Part shown: positions 25,439 to 35,582 of the stretch, one piece after another
How the letters are laid out: each line of letters starts with the position of its first letter
Position numbering within the stretch: the stretch's first letter is position 1
NCBI GenBank assembly: GCA_963787425.1
Contig: CAWBCV010000004.1
Coordinates: 372,001 to 436,000 of the forward strand
Origin: AP-15 sp963787425
Lineage (GTDB): Bacteria > Pseudomonadota > Alphaproteobacteria > ATCC43930 > CGMCC-115725
Direction: 5' to 3'
DNA length: 64,000 nucleotides
Notes under the pieces: model-generated
What the model was told of the DNA's origin: nothing
Databases searched by the model: none
The model's input: only the letters and a program-made list of their open reading frames with translations
Position numbers and translations under genes: made by a program

Positions 25439-27151
25439 TCATTTGTGGGTGAAGCGCCACACGCCGCCCCAATCGGGCGGCGGTGGGTCGGCTCGCAACA
25501 CGCCGATGCGCTTGTTGAAGACAGCGGACGGGCCGTCGTCCGGTTTCAGCTTCAGGCACTGATCGAACCGGCGCTGCGCCTCGTCCCAGTCGCGGATGCG
25601 GTAGGCGGCGAGGCCGCCGGCGAATTCTTCGCGCAATTCGGCATCGCTCGGATCCAGCTTGCCGAACGGAGAGAGCAGCTCGTGGATGCGGACGGGCTCG
25701 GTCTTGCCGGCGACGGTGATCAGGTCGAGTTCACGCACCTCGACCTCGTCCCGCGCCAGGCGCAGCGTGTCTTCGGCGATGATCACACGCGTCCCGTACA
25801 CCTTGTTGATGCTTTCGAGCCGGGAGGCGAGGTTGACGGTATCGCCGATAACCGTGAAGGATTTGGAAATCGGCGAGCCGATCGTGCCAACGATCACCTC
25901 GCCCGTCGCGATGCCCATGCGGACGAAGAGGTTGGGGGCGTTGCGCCGCAACCCGATGATATTCGGGAGATCTGCCTGGAGGATCTCTATCACCTCCTGC
26001 TGGGCGAGCGCCGCGAGACAGGCGGCAGCGGCATGGCTGTCACCGAGCGAAAATGGCGGCGACCAGAAGGCCATCACCGCATCGCCGATATACTTGTCGA
26101 CAATGCCGCCGCCGGCGCGGATGCAGCGCGTCACTGCATCGAAATAATGGTTCAGCAGGTTGACCATCGCCGCCGCGGTGAGCTGTTCGCTGATCGCAGT
26201 GAAACCCATGATGTCGGAGAAGAAGACGGTGACGACCCGACGGTCGGCGTGCTCGACCTCTTCCGCCCCGGAACCGATCAGCCCGGAGACGATGCGCGGA
26301 TCGACGAATTTGCCGAAGGTATTCGTGATCCGCTCCTTCGCCTGCAGTTCCACGACCATCGCATTGAATGCCGTCGCCAGCTGGCCGATCTCGTCGCCGC
26401 TGCTGACCGGCACGAGCCTCGAGAGTTCGCCCTCTCCCACCGCCTGGGCGGCTTCGACCAGCCGCCGCAATGTCCGGATTACCGCGGTCGCGACACCGAA
26501 TCCGACGCCGAGCCCGAGCAGGGCGGCAACGGCAAACAGTACGAAGCCCATATATTCGATCGCCGCCTGCCGCCGGTAGACCGAGCTCGTCGCCGAATCG
26601 GTCAGCTCGATTACTGCCCGCCGCACCGCTGCGGTATCCGGGCCGAACGCTTCCTCATAGGCGCGGAAGCCGAGTGAGAGCCGGCGAGCGTCGTCGAGGC
26701 GGCCCTCGGCGAGGGCCTGCATGACCTGCTGCCCGACTTCGACGAAAGACGGCAATTTGCGACGCAGCATCGACACGAGGCCTTGCAGGCGGGCAAAGAC
26801 AAGCCGGCTTTGCGGCGGCATTTCATCATCGTTAACGGCTTTCGCGGTCAAGCCATCGGCGGTTGCGAAGTCCGCTTGCATCTCCTCGGCGATCTTCTGC
26901 TCGCGCTGAGCGACGCTCTCGACCTGGCTCTTGTCCGCGTCCGAGCGCAGCAGCCGCAGCGGCAGCAATTCATATTCGAAGCTGGCCACATCGAAATCGG
27001 CAATCGCCGCAGTCAGCGGGTCGTGATAACGGGTGATGCCACTCACTTCGTTCGTCACCTGACGCTGCAGGATCGCCGAGACACCGACGACGATCCCAAA
27101 CACGACAAGTAGTGAGACGGCGATCGACAATATCTTGATGCGGATTGTCAT
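25439..27151 (-). CDS. Membrane-bound class III adenylate/guanylate cyclase with HAMP domain
   Basis: 570 residues. TM1 (IAVSLLVVFGIVVGVSAI) and TM2 (about 200-222, FVLFAVAALLGLGVGFG) flank a ~165-residue periplasmic sensor. HAMP follows (RRLVEAAQAVGEGELSRLV). The cyclase domain at about 305-480 has the metal Asp (FFSDIMGFTAIS), the second metal and base-selecting segment (DKYIGDAVMAFW) and the transition-state region (GDTVNLASRLE). A short TPR-like tail ends the protein. It makes a cyclic nucleotide in the cytosol in response to an envelope signal. Its likely relevance here is the protein with two cyclic-nucleotide-binding domains at 16827-19223. Co-transcribed with the DUF4239 gene. Confidence 0.85.
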   Translation of the reverse strand: MTIRIKILSIAVSLLVVFGIVVGVSAILQRQVTNEVSGITRYHDPLTAAIADFDVASFEYELLPLRLLRSDADKSQVESVAQREQKIAEEMQADFATADGLTAKAVNDDEMPPQSRLVFARLQGLVSMLRRKLPSFVEVGQQVMQALAEGRLDDARRLSLGFRAYEEAFGPDTAAVRRAVIELTDSATSSVYRRQAAIEYMGFVLFAVAALLGLGVGFGVATAVIRTLRRLVEAAQAVGEGELSRLVPVSSGDEIGQLATAFNAMVVELQAKERITNTFGKFVDPRIVSGLIGSGAEEVEHADRRVVTVFFSDIMGFTAISEQLTAAAMVNLLNHYFDAVTRCIRAGGGIVDKYIGDAVMAFWSPPFSLGDSHAAAACLAALAQQEVIEILQADLPNIIGLRRNAPNLFVRMGIATGEVIVGTIGSPISKSFTVIGDTVNLASRLESINKVYGTRVIIAEDTLRLARDEVEVRELDLITVAGKTEPVRIHELLSPFGKLDPSDAELREEFAGGLAAYRIRDWDEAQRRFDQCLKLKPDDGPSAVFNKRIGVLRADPPPPDWGGVWRFTHK

Positions 27152-27563
27152 GCCTCATTCTGCCAAGAGATAGCGAGCTTTTGGTTAACAGCGCGCCGAC
27201 ATCGCTTGCCATCCAGGGTTGGGCCGGGCGATCCGATGACGAGGCCTGCGCTAACGCGAGGAAAGCCTCGATCCACGAGGATCAAAAGGGCCGGCTGTGC
27301 CGAAGCAAGGGCAACTAGACACCACCAATGGCAACTGGAGCCCGAACCCGACCCAAGAATCCTACAACTGGCTCGTGAGGTGACTGAAAGGCGCCGTCAA
27401 CTTGTTCGCCACGGGTCAGCCTGACTTCACGCAACTCAGCTCGAGGGTTGTGTCGGCTTGCCGGACGGGGGGCACTCACCGCAACCGGGGAGTTTTGTCC
27501 ACCGGCGGCACTCCCTCGGCTAAGCTTTCTGGGCGCACCCCGATTTCGAGCAATGTCGCGGCC
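27152..27563. other. Intergenic, probably includes the lost 5' end of the MetE-like relic
   Basis: No convincing coding segment between the cyclase start and the first recognisable piece of the MetE-like pseudogene. The missing N-terminal third of that gene should lie here if not deleted, but nothing matches by eye. Confidence 0.3.
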
Positions 27564-28352
27564 GAAGGCGAGGGTATCGATTTTGCCCGGCGGGTAACGA
27601 TGGGCATCCGCAACAATCGCTGCAACGCGGAAGTGCCGACCGTCACCGGACCGCTGCGCCGTAAGAGTAGCGTCCACGGTTTTGAGGCCAGGATCGCCCG
27701 CGCCCAGACGCGACACCGGCTCGAATTCACCCTGCCTGGACCAATGACGATCGTCGACACGATCGCCGATGCCCATTATGGCGATAAAGTCGCTTTGGCC
27801 ATGGAGTTTGCCGCACTGCTAAACGAGGAGGCCTGAGAGCTCGCTGGGATCGGTGTTGATGTCGTCCAGTTCGACGAGCCCGCTTTCAACGTCTAAATGG
27901 AGGAAGTGACGGAATGGGGGATCGCAGCGCTACACCGCGCCGCCGAAGACCTGCCTGCAAAACAGCCGTCCATATCCGTTTGGCTACGGCATCAAAGCCA
28001 ATATTGACTGGAAGTCGAGCCTCGGGGCGGAATGGCGGCCGTACGAGGCGATCTTCCCGGCCCTCGCGACGAGCCGGATCGATCAGGTCTCGGTCGAATG
28101 TGCCGGCGCCAAGGTGCCGCTCGACCTGCTTGGCCTTTTGAACGGCAAGGAGGTCTTGCTCGGCGCTATCGATGTCGCCAGCGAGCGCGTCGAGACACTT
28201 GGAGAGGTCGCCGCGACGATTGAGCGGACGTCGTCGCTTTGTCCCAGTGGAGCGGCTCTTCCCTTGCACCAATTGCGGCATGGCGCCGATGGATCGCTCG
28301 CTCGCGATCAGCAAACTTGTCGCACTCAGCGCCGGTGCCGCGCTCGCCGTCG
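27564..28352 (+). pseudogene. MetE/UroD-fold methyltransferase relic
   Basis: Pieces of a cobalamin-independent methionine-synthase-like protein are recognisable in three frames: PTVTGPLRR and FTLPGPMTIVDTIADAHYGD; VDVVQFDEPAFN; TAVHI; GIKANIDWKSSLGAEW; VSVECAGAKVPLDLLGLL; LFPCTNCGMAPM, the zinc Cys region. In-frame stops TGA 27834-27836 and TAA 27894-27896 interrupt otherwise good sequence, and at least three frameshifts follow. The N-terminal third is missing. Such 340-residue stand-alone enzymes move methyl groups to thiols. Substitutions to stops as well as indels show true decay. Confidence 0.75.
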
Positions 28353-28650
28353 GCGATTCGAACCACAGCGCGGGTGAGGGAAGGTTGCGGATGAGGAGCA
28401 AGCAAGATTGGTCAGAGCGCCATATGGGCTGGCTGCACCCGGCAGCCCTCCACGGGTGCCGCCTTGGTCGCCTCGGTATTTTAGAGCATCTCGTCTCTGA
28501 TGCCGATCTCCACTCAGATGTCTCGCTCGACCCCATATTGCTGATCCAATAAATCCGAGCGTTCTGCAGTTGCACTGTGTGCATCGTAATGATAGACGCC
28601 GAGAAGATTGATCAATCCCGGTCAACCGATACTCTGTCTCGAAGGCAAAG

Positions 28651-29118
28651 ATGGCAACACTGGATGAGATCACCAAGGAGAAACAGCGGGTCCGCGAGGC
28701 GCTCGCGCGGATCGACGCTCAGCGCGAGAAGCTCGCCGGCGAGCTCGGCGAACTGGAGGCTACCGAGCGTGTGCTGGCGCGCTACAGCACAAGCCCGCGG
28801 GCAAGAAAGACGGCCTCAGCCAGGCTGCCGATCGCGCCAACAGACGCGCCTGCTCCAGCGCGATCACGCGGGCGCCTGCGCACGACCACCAGCAAACCAG
28901 CTGGCGGCAAGCGCAGCTCGCCGAACCTCAGCGATCGGGTCCTTGCCCTGGCAAGCGGGAAGACGCAGCAAGAAATTGCCGCCGCATGCAAGGGGGCTCG
29001 CCCCAACCATGTCGGAGCCGCCATTTCCCGGCACAAGCGGGCTGGCCGCATCGAAGAGCGCGACGGGAAACTCTACGCAACCCAGCCGACGGGGACGGAG
29101 CAAGGGGCCATGGTCTGA
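28651..29118 (+). CDS. Hypothetical protein, coiled coil plus winged-helix-like C-terminus
   Basis: 155 residues. The N-terminus (EITKEKQRVREALARIDAQR to LEATERVLARY) is a charged coiled coil. A basic Pro/Ala/Thr linker follows. The last 60 residues (RVLALASGKTQQEIAAACKG, then AISRHKRAGRIEERDGKLYA) look like a small helix-turn-helix with a wing. Proteins like this are common as orphan genes in Rhizobiales-type genomes. A DNA-binding role is plausible, not shown. It stands alone between the MetE relic and a flavin reductase gene. Confidence 0.55.
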   Translation: MATLDEITKEKQRVREALARIDAQREKLAGELGELEATERVLARYSTSPRARKTASARLPIAPTDAPAPARSRGRLRTTTSKPAGGKRSSPNLSDRVLALASGKTQQEIAAACKGARPNHVGAAISRHKRAGRIEERDGKLYATQPTGTEQGAMV

Positions 29119-29518
29119 CACCGGGACGAAATAGATCGAGGGCCGACCCGAAAGGAGCTGCGGAATAAACAGCGTCGTTTTTGAGATAGGCCAGACTAGC
29201 GCCGCGGAGTTGCCTGCTGCGACAGTCCGACTAGCGATGGCGAGACGAATGCGAAATCTCTGTCCCTCCCGGAAGGGCAGTGGTCGAAAAATCGGGACAA
29301 AACCGCCCCGACCTGGGTGACGTCCCGCAGCCGCAATCCTGACGGCTACCCGCGACTTCACCCCCGAGCCAACCGTTAGCCTGACAAAGGCCAGCTGGAG
29401 GTCTGGGCCTTTTACCGTTGGCGGAGTTCCGTTTAGACGGATACGCGTTCATATTGATCGAATCAGCGGCAGGGCTGCTATCGTGGGGCGCCACTCAACC
29501 AAGGACAAGAGCCGTTTT
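29119..29518. other. Intergenic, no gene seen
   Basis: About 400 bp upstream of the flavin-reductase-like gene with no convincing coding frame or RNA gene. It should contain that gene's promoter. Confidence 0.3.
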
Positions 29519-30199
29519 ATGTCCAGCTCTCACGAAGCCCCGCCTGCCATGCTCGATTGCGCTCTCGAAGTCGGCCCGGACGACTGGCGAGCGCCCGGCT
29601 TTTATCAGCTTCTGACTGGCCTGGTGGTGCCGCGGCCGGTCGGTTGGATTTCTACAATTTCGAAGAGCGGAGTGCGCAACGTCGCGCCCTATTCCTACTT
29701 CAACCTGATGGGGAGCGACCCGCCCTACGTCGCCTTCGGCTCGACTGGCGTTAAGGACAGCCTGCGAAACCTCCGCGAGGTGCCCGAATTCGTCGCCAAT
29801 ATCGTCACGATGCACCTCTTGGAGAGAATGAACTTCACCTCGGGCGACTTCCCGCACGAGGAGGACGAATTCGACTGGGCAAGTCTGACGCCGGCGCCGT
29901 CCGCGAAGGTACGGCCGTTTCGCGTTGCCGAGGCCAAGGCGCATCTCGAATGCGAGGTCGCACAGATCGTGACCGACCGCAACACCAACATCGTGCTCGG
30001 CCGGATCGTTCACGCCCATGTCGATCCGTCGATCTGGACGGACGGCCGCGTCGATCCGAAACTGCTCGACCCTGTGTGCCGTTTGTCGGGCTCCGGTTAT
30101 GCGGCGCTCGGCGATTTGGTCAACGTCCGGCGACCTGAATGGAAAAACATCGAGGGCACTGTCGGGTTAGACGCGATGCCGCGGGCGGAGCGACGATAG
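29519..30199 (+). CDS. Flavin-reductase-like FMN-binding protein
   Basis: 226 residues from ATG 29519. Split-barrel flavin reductase family: VPRPVGWISTISKSGVRNVA and PYSYFNLMGSDPPYVAFGS form the FMN-binding face, and the MHLLERMNFTSGDFPHEEDE stretch is typical. The conserved tail motif GRIVHAHVDPSIW is present. Such proteins reduce FMN with NAD(P)H, often for a two-component monooxygenase, but no oxygenase is adjacent. Single gene with about 400 bp of upstream DNA. Confidence 0.8.
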   Translation: MSSSHEAPPAMLDCALEVGPDDWRAPGFYQLLTGLVVPRPVGWISTISKSGVRNVAPYSYFNLMGSDPPYVAFGSTGVKDSLRNLREVPEFVANIVTMHLLERMNFTSGDFPHEEDEFDWASLTPAPSAKVRPFRVAEAKAHLECEVAQIVTDRNTNIVLGRIVHAHVDPSIWTDGRVDPKLLDPVCRLSGSGYAALGDLVNVRRPEWKNIEGTVGLDAMPRAERR

Positions 30200-30695
30200 C
30201 GTTAATTCGGTAGCCGCCGGAACCCGGGCTGAAGGCCCAGGTCGGATCGTGGCCTACAGCCGAGTGCCGAGTGCACGGCATCGAAGGGTTTGCTCGCCCC
30301 GTCGCACAGACGAGCTTCCACCCGGCCGCCCTCCGGAGCCGGCATGACAACCCCTCTCTCTTCAATAGCGATACTGGCCTCCTGGAGCCTGCCGCGCTCT
30401 TCATCCGACTGCGTGGCCGAGGGTCAGCAAAGTAAGGTTGCGGCTGTAACTGGTCATGAAGAGCGCTTCGCTCACCGCGTTGCTGCCGTGACCGACAACC
30501 GCCAGCGTGGCTAGAGCTGTTCGGCGGTCATAAAAGCGCCACCTCGGAGACGCGCGAACAAAAAATCCGACTGCGTCGGCTTGGAGGAGCCCCCTTGAAG
30601 GTCGCCAATAGCACTTAGCGGCAGTCGCGCCCCCTGCACCAACATTCCTGCCTCGGTCAACTGGTCCCTCGCGGAGTTATCCTTGCCTGGGCAGC
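30200..30695. other. Intergenic between converging genes, no supported gene
   Basis: Converging ends of the flavin-reductase gene and the dehydrogenase relic. Short frames occur on both strands; none has family features or a good ribosome site. It may contain further eroded DNA, but I cannot name it. Confidence 0.3.
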
Positions 30696-32493
30696 TCAAT
30701 GCGGCTTCTGGTGACCGATCGCCCATACATAATCAGCCACCGCGGCGAGGTCGGCTTGGGAGAGCTGAGTGCCACCCATGGGTGGCATCACACCGGTGTG
30801 CTCCTTGGGCTTCGGCACGCCGTGGGCGATCGTCCGGGTGATCGCCTGGACGCTGCCATTGCCCCATAGCCACTTACCGCTCGTCAAATCGGAACCCATC
30901 CCCGTGCCCTTGCCGTTCGTGCCGTGGCACCCGGCACATGTCCCCCCAACGGCCTGTCCCTCAAAAATGCGCTCGCCCAACGCGACCTGGTCTGGCGATG
31001 CGCCCGGCGGTATCGGGAGTGGATTGGCTCCGGCGTTCGGATGGATACCTTCCGGCGGCAAAGCATTGCCGGATGTCGACGCCTGTGCAGAAGGAGGCGG
31101 AGGGGCCGCGGCCGCAATTCCGCTCGCCTTGTTCTCACCCTGGAAGGTGATGTGCCAAATCCGACCGTCCTGATCGTCGGCAATATACAATGCACCGTCG
31201 GGCCCGACTGCCAGCCCAGTCGGGCGGTGTGCCGCCTGGCCCGGCTGTTTGATCGCTCCCGCAAAACCGTCGGCGAAAACCACAAACGGCCCGGAGGGCT
31301 TGCCGTCGGCCAATGGCTGGAACACCACGTTGTAGCCCCCTTGCGGTTCCGGGGCCCGGTTCCACGACCCGTGGAATGCAATGAAGGCGCCTTCTTTATA
31401 GGCGGACGGGAACTGGCTGCCCTCATAGATCAGCATGTCGTTGGGCGCCCAGTGGGCCGGGAACGCCGCTACCGGTGCTTCCTTCTGCGCGCAGACACCC
31501 ACGCCCTTCCCTCCGTCGCCACCGTATTCCGGGGCGAGGATCAGCTTTTTCTGAGCATCGTCGTAATAGCACTCCGGCCAACCGAAATCGCGGCCTTGCC
31601 GCAGAATGACCAACTCCTCAGCCGGCAGGTTGGCGTTCTGCTTCAAAGTGTAGAGCTTGGGCCAATTCTGCCCGAGTTGGTCCCGGCCATGCTGGGTTGC
31701 GAAAATCCTGCCCGCGGAATTCGAACGAAATCCCCTCGCCGTTGCGGAGACCCGTGACGAAGCGCTCTGCAGGCGAGAAATGCTGATCCAGCCGGTTGGC
31801 ATCGTAGCGCCAGGTACCGGCTCGGGTTTCCAGTTCCGTGCAGGGGTTGTTGCCGGGCACATTCGGCATGCGATTTTGGCTCTGGCACGAATTCGTGGCA
31901 GATCCCAGGTCCACGTAGAGATTGCCTTGGGGGTCGATCGCGATGGGATGCATCGGATGATCACCGGTCAGCGGCAATCCTGACACGACGGTCTCGGGCG
32001 CTCCCGTCGGTTCGATCCCACTCGACGGCAGCTGGTAGCGCACGATGCGATCGTTCGTCTCGGCATAGAGATAGCCGTTGTAGATAGCGACGCCGGTTCC
32101 CCCTTTGTTGCCCTCCGCCTTGGCTGGACCAAAGCGAACGATCTTGTCGGCCCGGCCGTCGCCCTTAGTGTCCTGCAGGGCAATCAGAAACCCGCCGGGT
32201 GGGGGCGTGTCGTCGTGGTAATAGCGCCCGCTCCAAGTATTGACGTAGACGACCCCGTTCGAAGCCACCGCCATATGCCGGGCATGGCCCAGCTTGTCCG
32301 CGAAAACGGTTGCGCAAAAGCCTGGAGACAGCGTAATGCCGCCATTATCCCCGACGCAGGCGCTCGAGCCCGTCATCGCGGCTTCGTTTGCTTGAGCGTA
32401 GGACCGGCCCGTCGTTGTCAGCAGCAAGCCTGCAGCAAAGACGAGCGTGGCGCTTGCAGGCAACTTTTCTACGATTTTTGCGTGAGAATTCAT
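30696..32493 (-). pseudogene. PQQ-dependent sugar (sorbosone-type) dehydrogenase with cytochrome c tail, frameshifted
   Basis: From ATG 32493 a signal peptide (TLVFAAGLLLTTTGRSYA) leads into a six-bladed dehydrogenase fold (LSPGFCATVFADKLGHARHM, HPIAIDPQGNLYVDLGS, LRNGEGISFEFRG). One base is out of register near 31716, after which the next frame carries on seamlessly (IFATQHGRDQLGQNWPKLY to the end). The C-terminal part has the FAIKQPGQAAHRPTGLAVGP blade, a Pro/Ala linker and a class I cytochrome c domain (TCAGCHGTNGKG; distal Met in GVMPPMGG). Repaired length is about 599 residues. It would oxidise a sugar or alcohol in the periplasm and pass electrons to its own haem. With one indel only, it may be recently lost. 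Confidence 0.8.
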
Positions 32494-32710
32494 TCTTCCC
32501 GTCCCCGATGAGGCAAATGACCGCGATTGGTGCATATCGGCAAACGCCCGTCATCGGCCTCCGCTCCCGTGGGCCTGCAGAACTGTGCCGTGACCATCGA
32601 GCCCGCGGGTTTTGGCAAGCGCAAGAGCATCCTCGCCAGCCTGATCGACCCGACGGCGCTCGAGGGGTAAATCTGGGCGGCCAGGCGCAAGGACCTGTCA
32701 GGAAGAGAGG

Positions 32711-33825
32711 GTGACTAACAAGAGCACCGTAGAGGCGGTCGCTATCATCGGGGCGGGGATTGGCGGTCTCTATCTCGTCGCCCAATTGAGCATCGCCGGG
32801 TTCAAGCTGCGACTCCACGATATCGACGATTCAAAGCTCTCCGAAATTCAAGCCCGCGGCGGAGTGGAGGTAGAAGGCGAAAAAGGTGGATTTGCTGCGG
32901 TCGAGCGCACGACGACCGATCTCGCATCCATGGTCGACGGCGCCGATGTCATCATCATTGTGAGCGGCGGCAATACACAAACGGCGGTGGCACGATCGCT
33001 TGCGCCGCTGCTTCGAGACGATCAGGTGGTCCTGCTGATCCAAGGCAACACCGCAGGATCGCTGATCGTGCGCCGAGCCCTGGACAATTCCGGCTGTCAA
33101 GCCGAGGTCGATGTCGCCGAAATGGATAACTACCCCTATTCGTGCTGGCGCCTCTCGCCGACGCGAATCCGTCCGATCGTCAAGAAGCGATGGCTGCAGA
33201 TCGCGACGTTTCCCGGCAACCGCATTGGAGCAGTATTTCCGCGCCTGTCACTTTTGTTTCCGGAAGGAGTTGCGACGCCGAATATCCTCTACACGGGCTT
33301 TACCAACGCGAATGCGATCCTGCACGTGGCGAATTGCGTCGCCAATGCGGGCCGGATCGAGGGCGGGGGCAGCTACAAATTCTATGCGGAGGGCGTGACC
33401 CCAGCAGTTGCCCGGCTGTACGAGGCGATCAATGCCGAGCGTGTTGCCGTCGCTGCCGCGCTGGGTGCCTCCGTACCAACCTTGGCCGATTGGTTCGAGC
33501 GCGTCTACGGCGTGCGCGAAACTACACTCGTTAAACCTGCCGGCGCCTCACCTACAACAGTAATGGACGCTATCAGGCGACCGGTACGCCGAATTCGGTC
33601 CACCACAAATTCATCACCGAAGACGTCCCGACTGGCTTGATGCCGATGAGCGCATTGGGGCTAGCGGCAGGCGTGAGGACGCCAGCGATCGACGCGCTCA
33701 TCGCGATCGTCCGAAGCATGACCGGGGAAGACTTCGCGGCTGAGGGGCGCACGCTGGAGCGCTTGGGCCTGGCCGGTATGGACGCAACACAGATCCGGCG
33801 TGTTATGGAAGAAGGGTTCACTTAG
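32711..33825 (+). pseudogene. Octopine/nopaline-dehydrogenase-like oxidoreductase, one frameshift
   Basis: GTG 32711 (GAGAGG upstream) starts a Rossmann protein (VAIIGAGIGGLYLVAQLSIA) with the family's IQGNTAGSLIVRRAL and MDNYPYSCWRLSP segments and a catalytic-type His in NANAILHVANCVANAG. Near 33562 the frame shifts. The next frame gives NGRYQATGTPNSVHHKFITE, then VPTGLMPMSALGLAAGVRTP and ends at 33825, exactly as the C-terminal helical domain should. Repaired length is about 372 residues, normal for the family. It would reduce an imine or oxo acid with NAD(P)H. The small cupin gene follows 26 bp later. Confidence 0.75.
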
Positions 33826-33851
33826 CCAAGTCAAGTTGGAGGAGAGACGCT

Positions 33852-34202
33852 GTGCGCATACACAATCTGTATACCGACGCGACCGGCCAATCGCATTTCC
33901 GCGACATCGAAGTGGAGTGGGTCGAGGAGCGCCGAGGCAGCAAGCTTTCCAATCGCCTGCCGGCCACCGGCATCATCTTCCGCGAGACGCAAGCCGAGCA
34001 TGACGTCGACTGGCACCCCGCCCCACGCCGGCAATACATCATCAATCTCGACGCCGGGGTGAAGATAACCGCCGGCGATGGCGAGAGCCGGGTGATCGGC
34101 GTGGGCGAGGTGATCCTGGTCGAGGACACCACCGGCAAAGGCCACTTGTCGCAGCATGTCGAGGGTAAGATCCGGCATTCGATCTTCGTGCCGATCGACT
34201 AG
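33852..34202 (+). CDS. Small cupin-fold protein
   Basis: 116 residues from GTG 33852 with a GGAGGAGAG ribosome site. Reads as a single cupin-like barrel (RRQYIINLDAGVKITAGDGE, then VIGVGEVILVEDTTGKGHLS) of the small type without the full metal-binding HxH motif, although WHPAP supplies one His. Function unknown. It follows the opine-dehydrogenase-like relic and precedes the amidohydrolase gene in the same direction, suggesting a small catabolic operon. Confidence 0.65.
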   Translation: MRIHNLYTDATGQSHFRDIEVEWVEERRGSKLSNRLPATGIIFRETQAEHDVDWHPAPRRQYIINLDAGVKITAGDGESRVIGVGEVILVEDTTGKGHLSQHVEGKIRHSIFVPID

Positions 34203-34319
34203 CGCTTCTCGCCCGAATCCCTTTTTCTAGGCGAGAACCCGGTGCCGGGGCACCGCGGGCCCAACTCATTGCTGCAACTGAAGCAGCGCGGGATCTCAGT
34301 TGTTTAGGAGGAAACGCAG

Positions 34320-35393
34320 ATGATTGCAAACCGAAGAGAAATGCTCGGCCGTGCTGCCGGCGCGCTGACGGGTCTCGCGTTTATCGGATGCGGTCTGGTG
34401 AGTCCTGCGTTGGCGCAGGCGCCGCAGCGGCGACGCGAGGTCGTCGTCAATGGAAAGCGTGTTCGGACTGTCGACGTGCACGCCCATTGCCATGTGCCCG
34501 AGGCGAATGCCCTGATGGGATTGCAGGTACGGCTGCAATCTCTCGTGATCTCGCCGGAACGCATCAAGGTCATGGACGAGCAAGGCATCGACATCGAAGC
34601 GCTCAGCATCAACCCGATCTTTTGGTACAAGGCCGAGCCCGACCTCGCCGGGCAGGTCGTGAAGCTGCAAAACGAGAAGCTCGCCGAGATCTGCGCGGCG
34701 CAGCCGGACCGGTTTGTCGGTCTGGCGTCGGTCGCTCTGCAGCACCCGGATCTCGCCGCCGAACAGCTCGAATATGCGGCCAAGCAGCTCGGATTGCGCG
34801 GCGCGCTGATCGGCGGCAGCGTCAATGGCGAGGAGCTGTCGGATCCGAAGTTCCACCCGTTCTGGGCCAAGGCCGAACAGCTCGGCGCGCTGATTTTCAT
34901 CCATCCGCAAGGCACGGCCGAGCTCGGCGCTTCCGGCCGCCTCAAAGGGAACGGCGTGCTGGACAATGTGATCGGCAACCCGCTCGAGACGACCATCGCG
35001 CTGTCCCACCTGATTTTCGAGGGAACGCTCGATGCCTATCCCGGGCTCAAGATCTGCGCCGCTCATGCCGGTGGGTATCTGCCCTCCTATGCCGCCCGCT
35101 CGGATCAGGGCTGCCTGACCTTCCCCGCGCGATGCACCAAGGCGCTGAAGAAGAAGCCGAGCGAATATCTGAGGCAGCTGTACTACGACTCGATGGTCTT
35201 CACACCGGAAGGATTGCGCCACCTGATCGCCGAAGTGGGCGCGAGCCAGATCGTTTTGGGGACGGACTATCCGTTTCCCTGGACCACGACGGCGGTCGAC
35301 CACATCCTCGGCACCCCGGGGTTGAGCGACGCCGAGCGCGCGGCGATCCTGGGAGGGACTGCGGAGAAGCTGCTGGTTATCAAGCCCGCGTAG
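34320..35393 (+). CDS. Amidohydrolase-family decarboxylase-like protein with signal sequence
   Basis: 357 residues, ATG 34320 with AGGAGG 8 nt upstream. A twin-arginine-like or lipoprotein-like leader (NRREMLGRAAGALTGLAFIG) precedes the TIM barrel. Metal motif VDVHAHCH, then IFIHPQGTAE, CAAHAGGYLPSY and the late Asp in LGTDYPFPW are all present, as in ACMSD/gamma-resorcylate decarboxylases. Likely acts on an aromatic or enol acid; export of such an enzyme is unusual. A scrap of an aldehyde dehydrogenase gene follows immediately after the stop. Confidence 0.8.
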   Translation: MIANRREMLGRAAGALTGLAFIGCGLVSPALAQAPQRRREVVVNGKRVRTVDVHAHCHVPEANALMGLQVRLQSLVISPERIKVMDEQGIDIEALSINPIFWYKAEPDLAGQVVKLQNEKLAEICAAQPDRFVGLASVALQHPDLAAEQLEYAAKQLGLRGALIGGSVNGEELSDPKFHPFWAKAEQLGALIFIHPQGTAELGASGRLKGNGVLDNVIGNPLETTIALSHLIFEGTLDAYPGLKICAAHAGGYLPSYAARSDQGCLTFPARCTKALKKKPSEYLRQLYYDSMVFTPEGLRHLIAEVGASQIVLGTDYPFPWTTTAVDHILGTPGLSDAERAAILGGTAEKLLVIKPA

Positions 35394-35582
35394 GAGGAGA
35401 TTTTCGGGCCGGTGCCGGTCGTGCGCACCCCCGATGTCGACACGGCGACCAAGCTCGTCAACGACCACGAATACGGCAACGCCGTCGCGATCTTCACGCG
35501 CGACGGCAACGCCGCGCGCGAATTCGCCAACCGCATTCAGATCGGCATGGTCGGCGTAAACGTGCCGATCCCGGTGCCGATC
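35394..35582 (+). pseudogene. C-terminal scrap of methylmalonate-semialdehyde dehydrogenase
   Basis: Directly after the amidohydrolase stop, about 63 codons match the end of a CoA-acylating aldehyde dehydrogenase of the MmsA type: EEIFGPVPVVRTPDVDTATK, YGNAVAIFTRDGNAAREFAN and IGMVGVNVPIPVPI. The remaining ~430 residues and the catalytic Cys are absent. The match breaks off where the oppositely oriented acetyltransferase gene begins, so this is a rearrangement junction. Confidence 0.7.
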
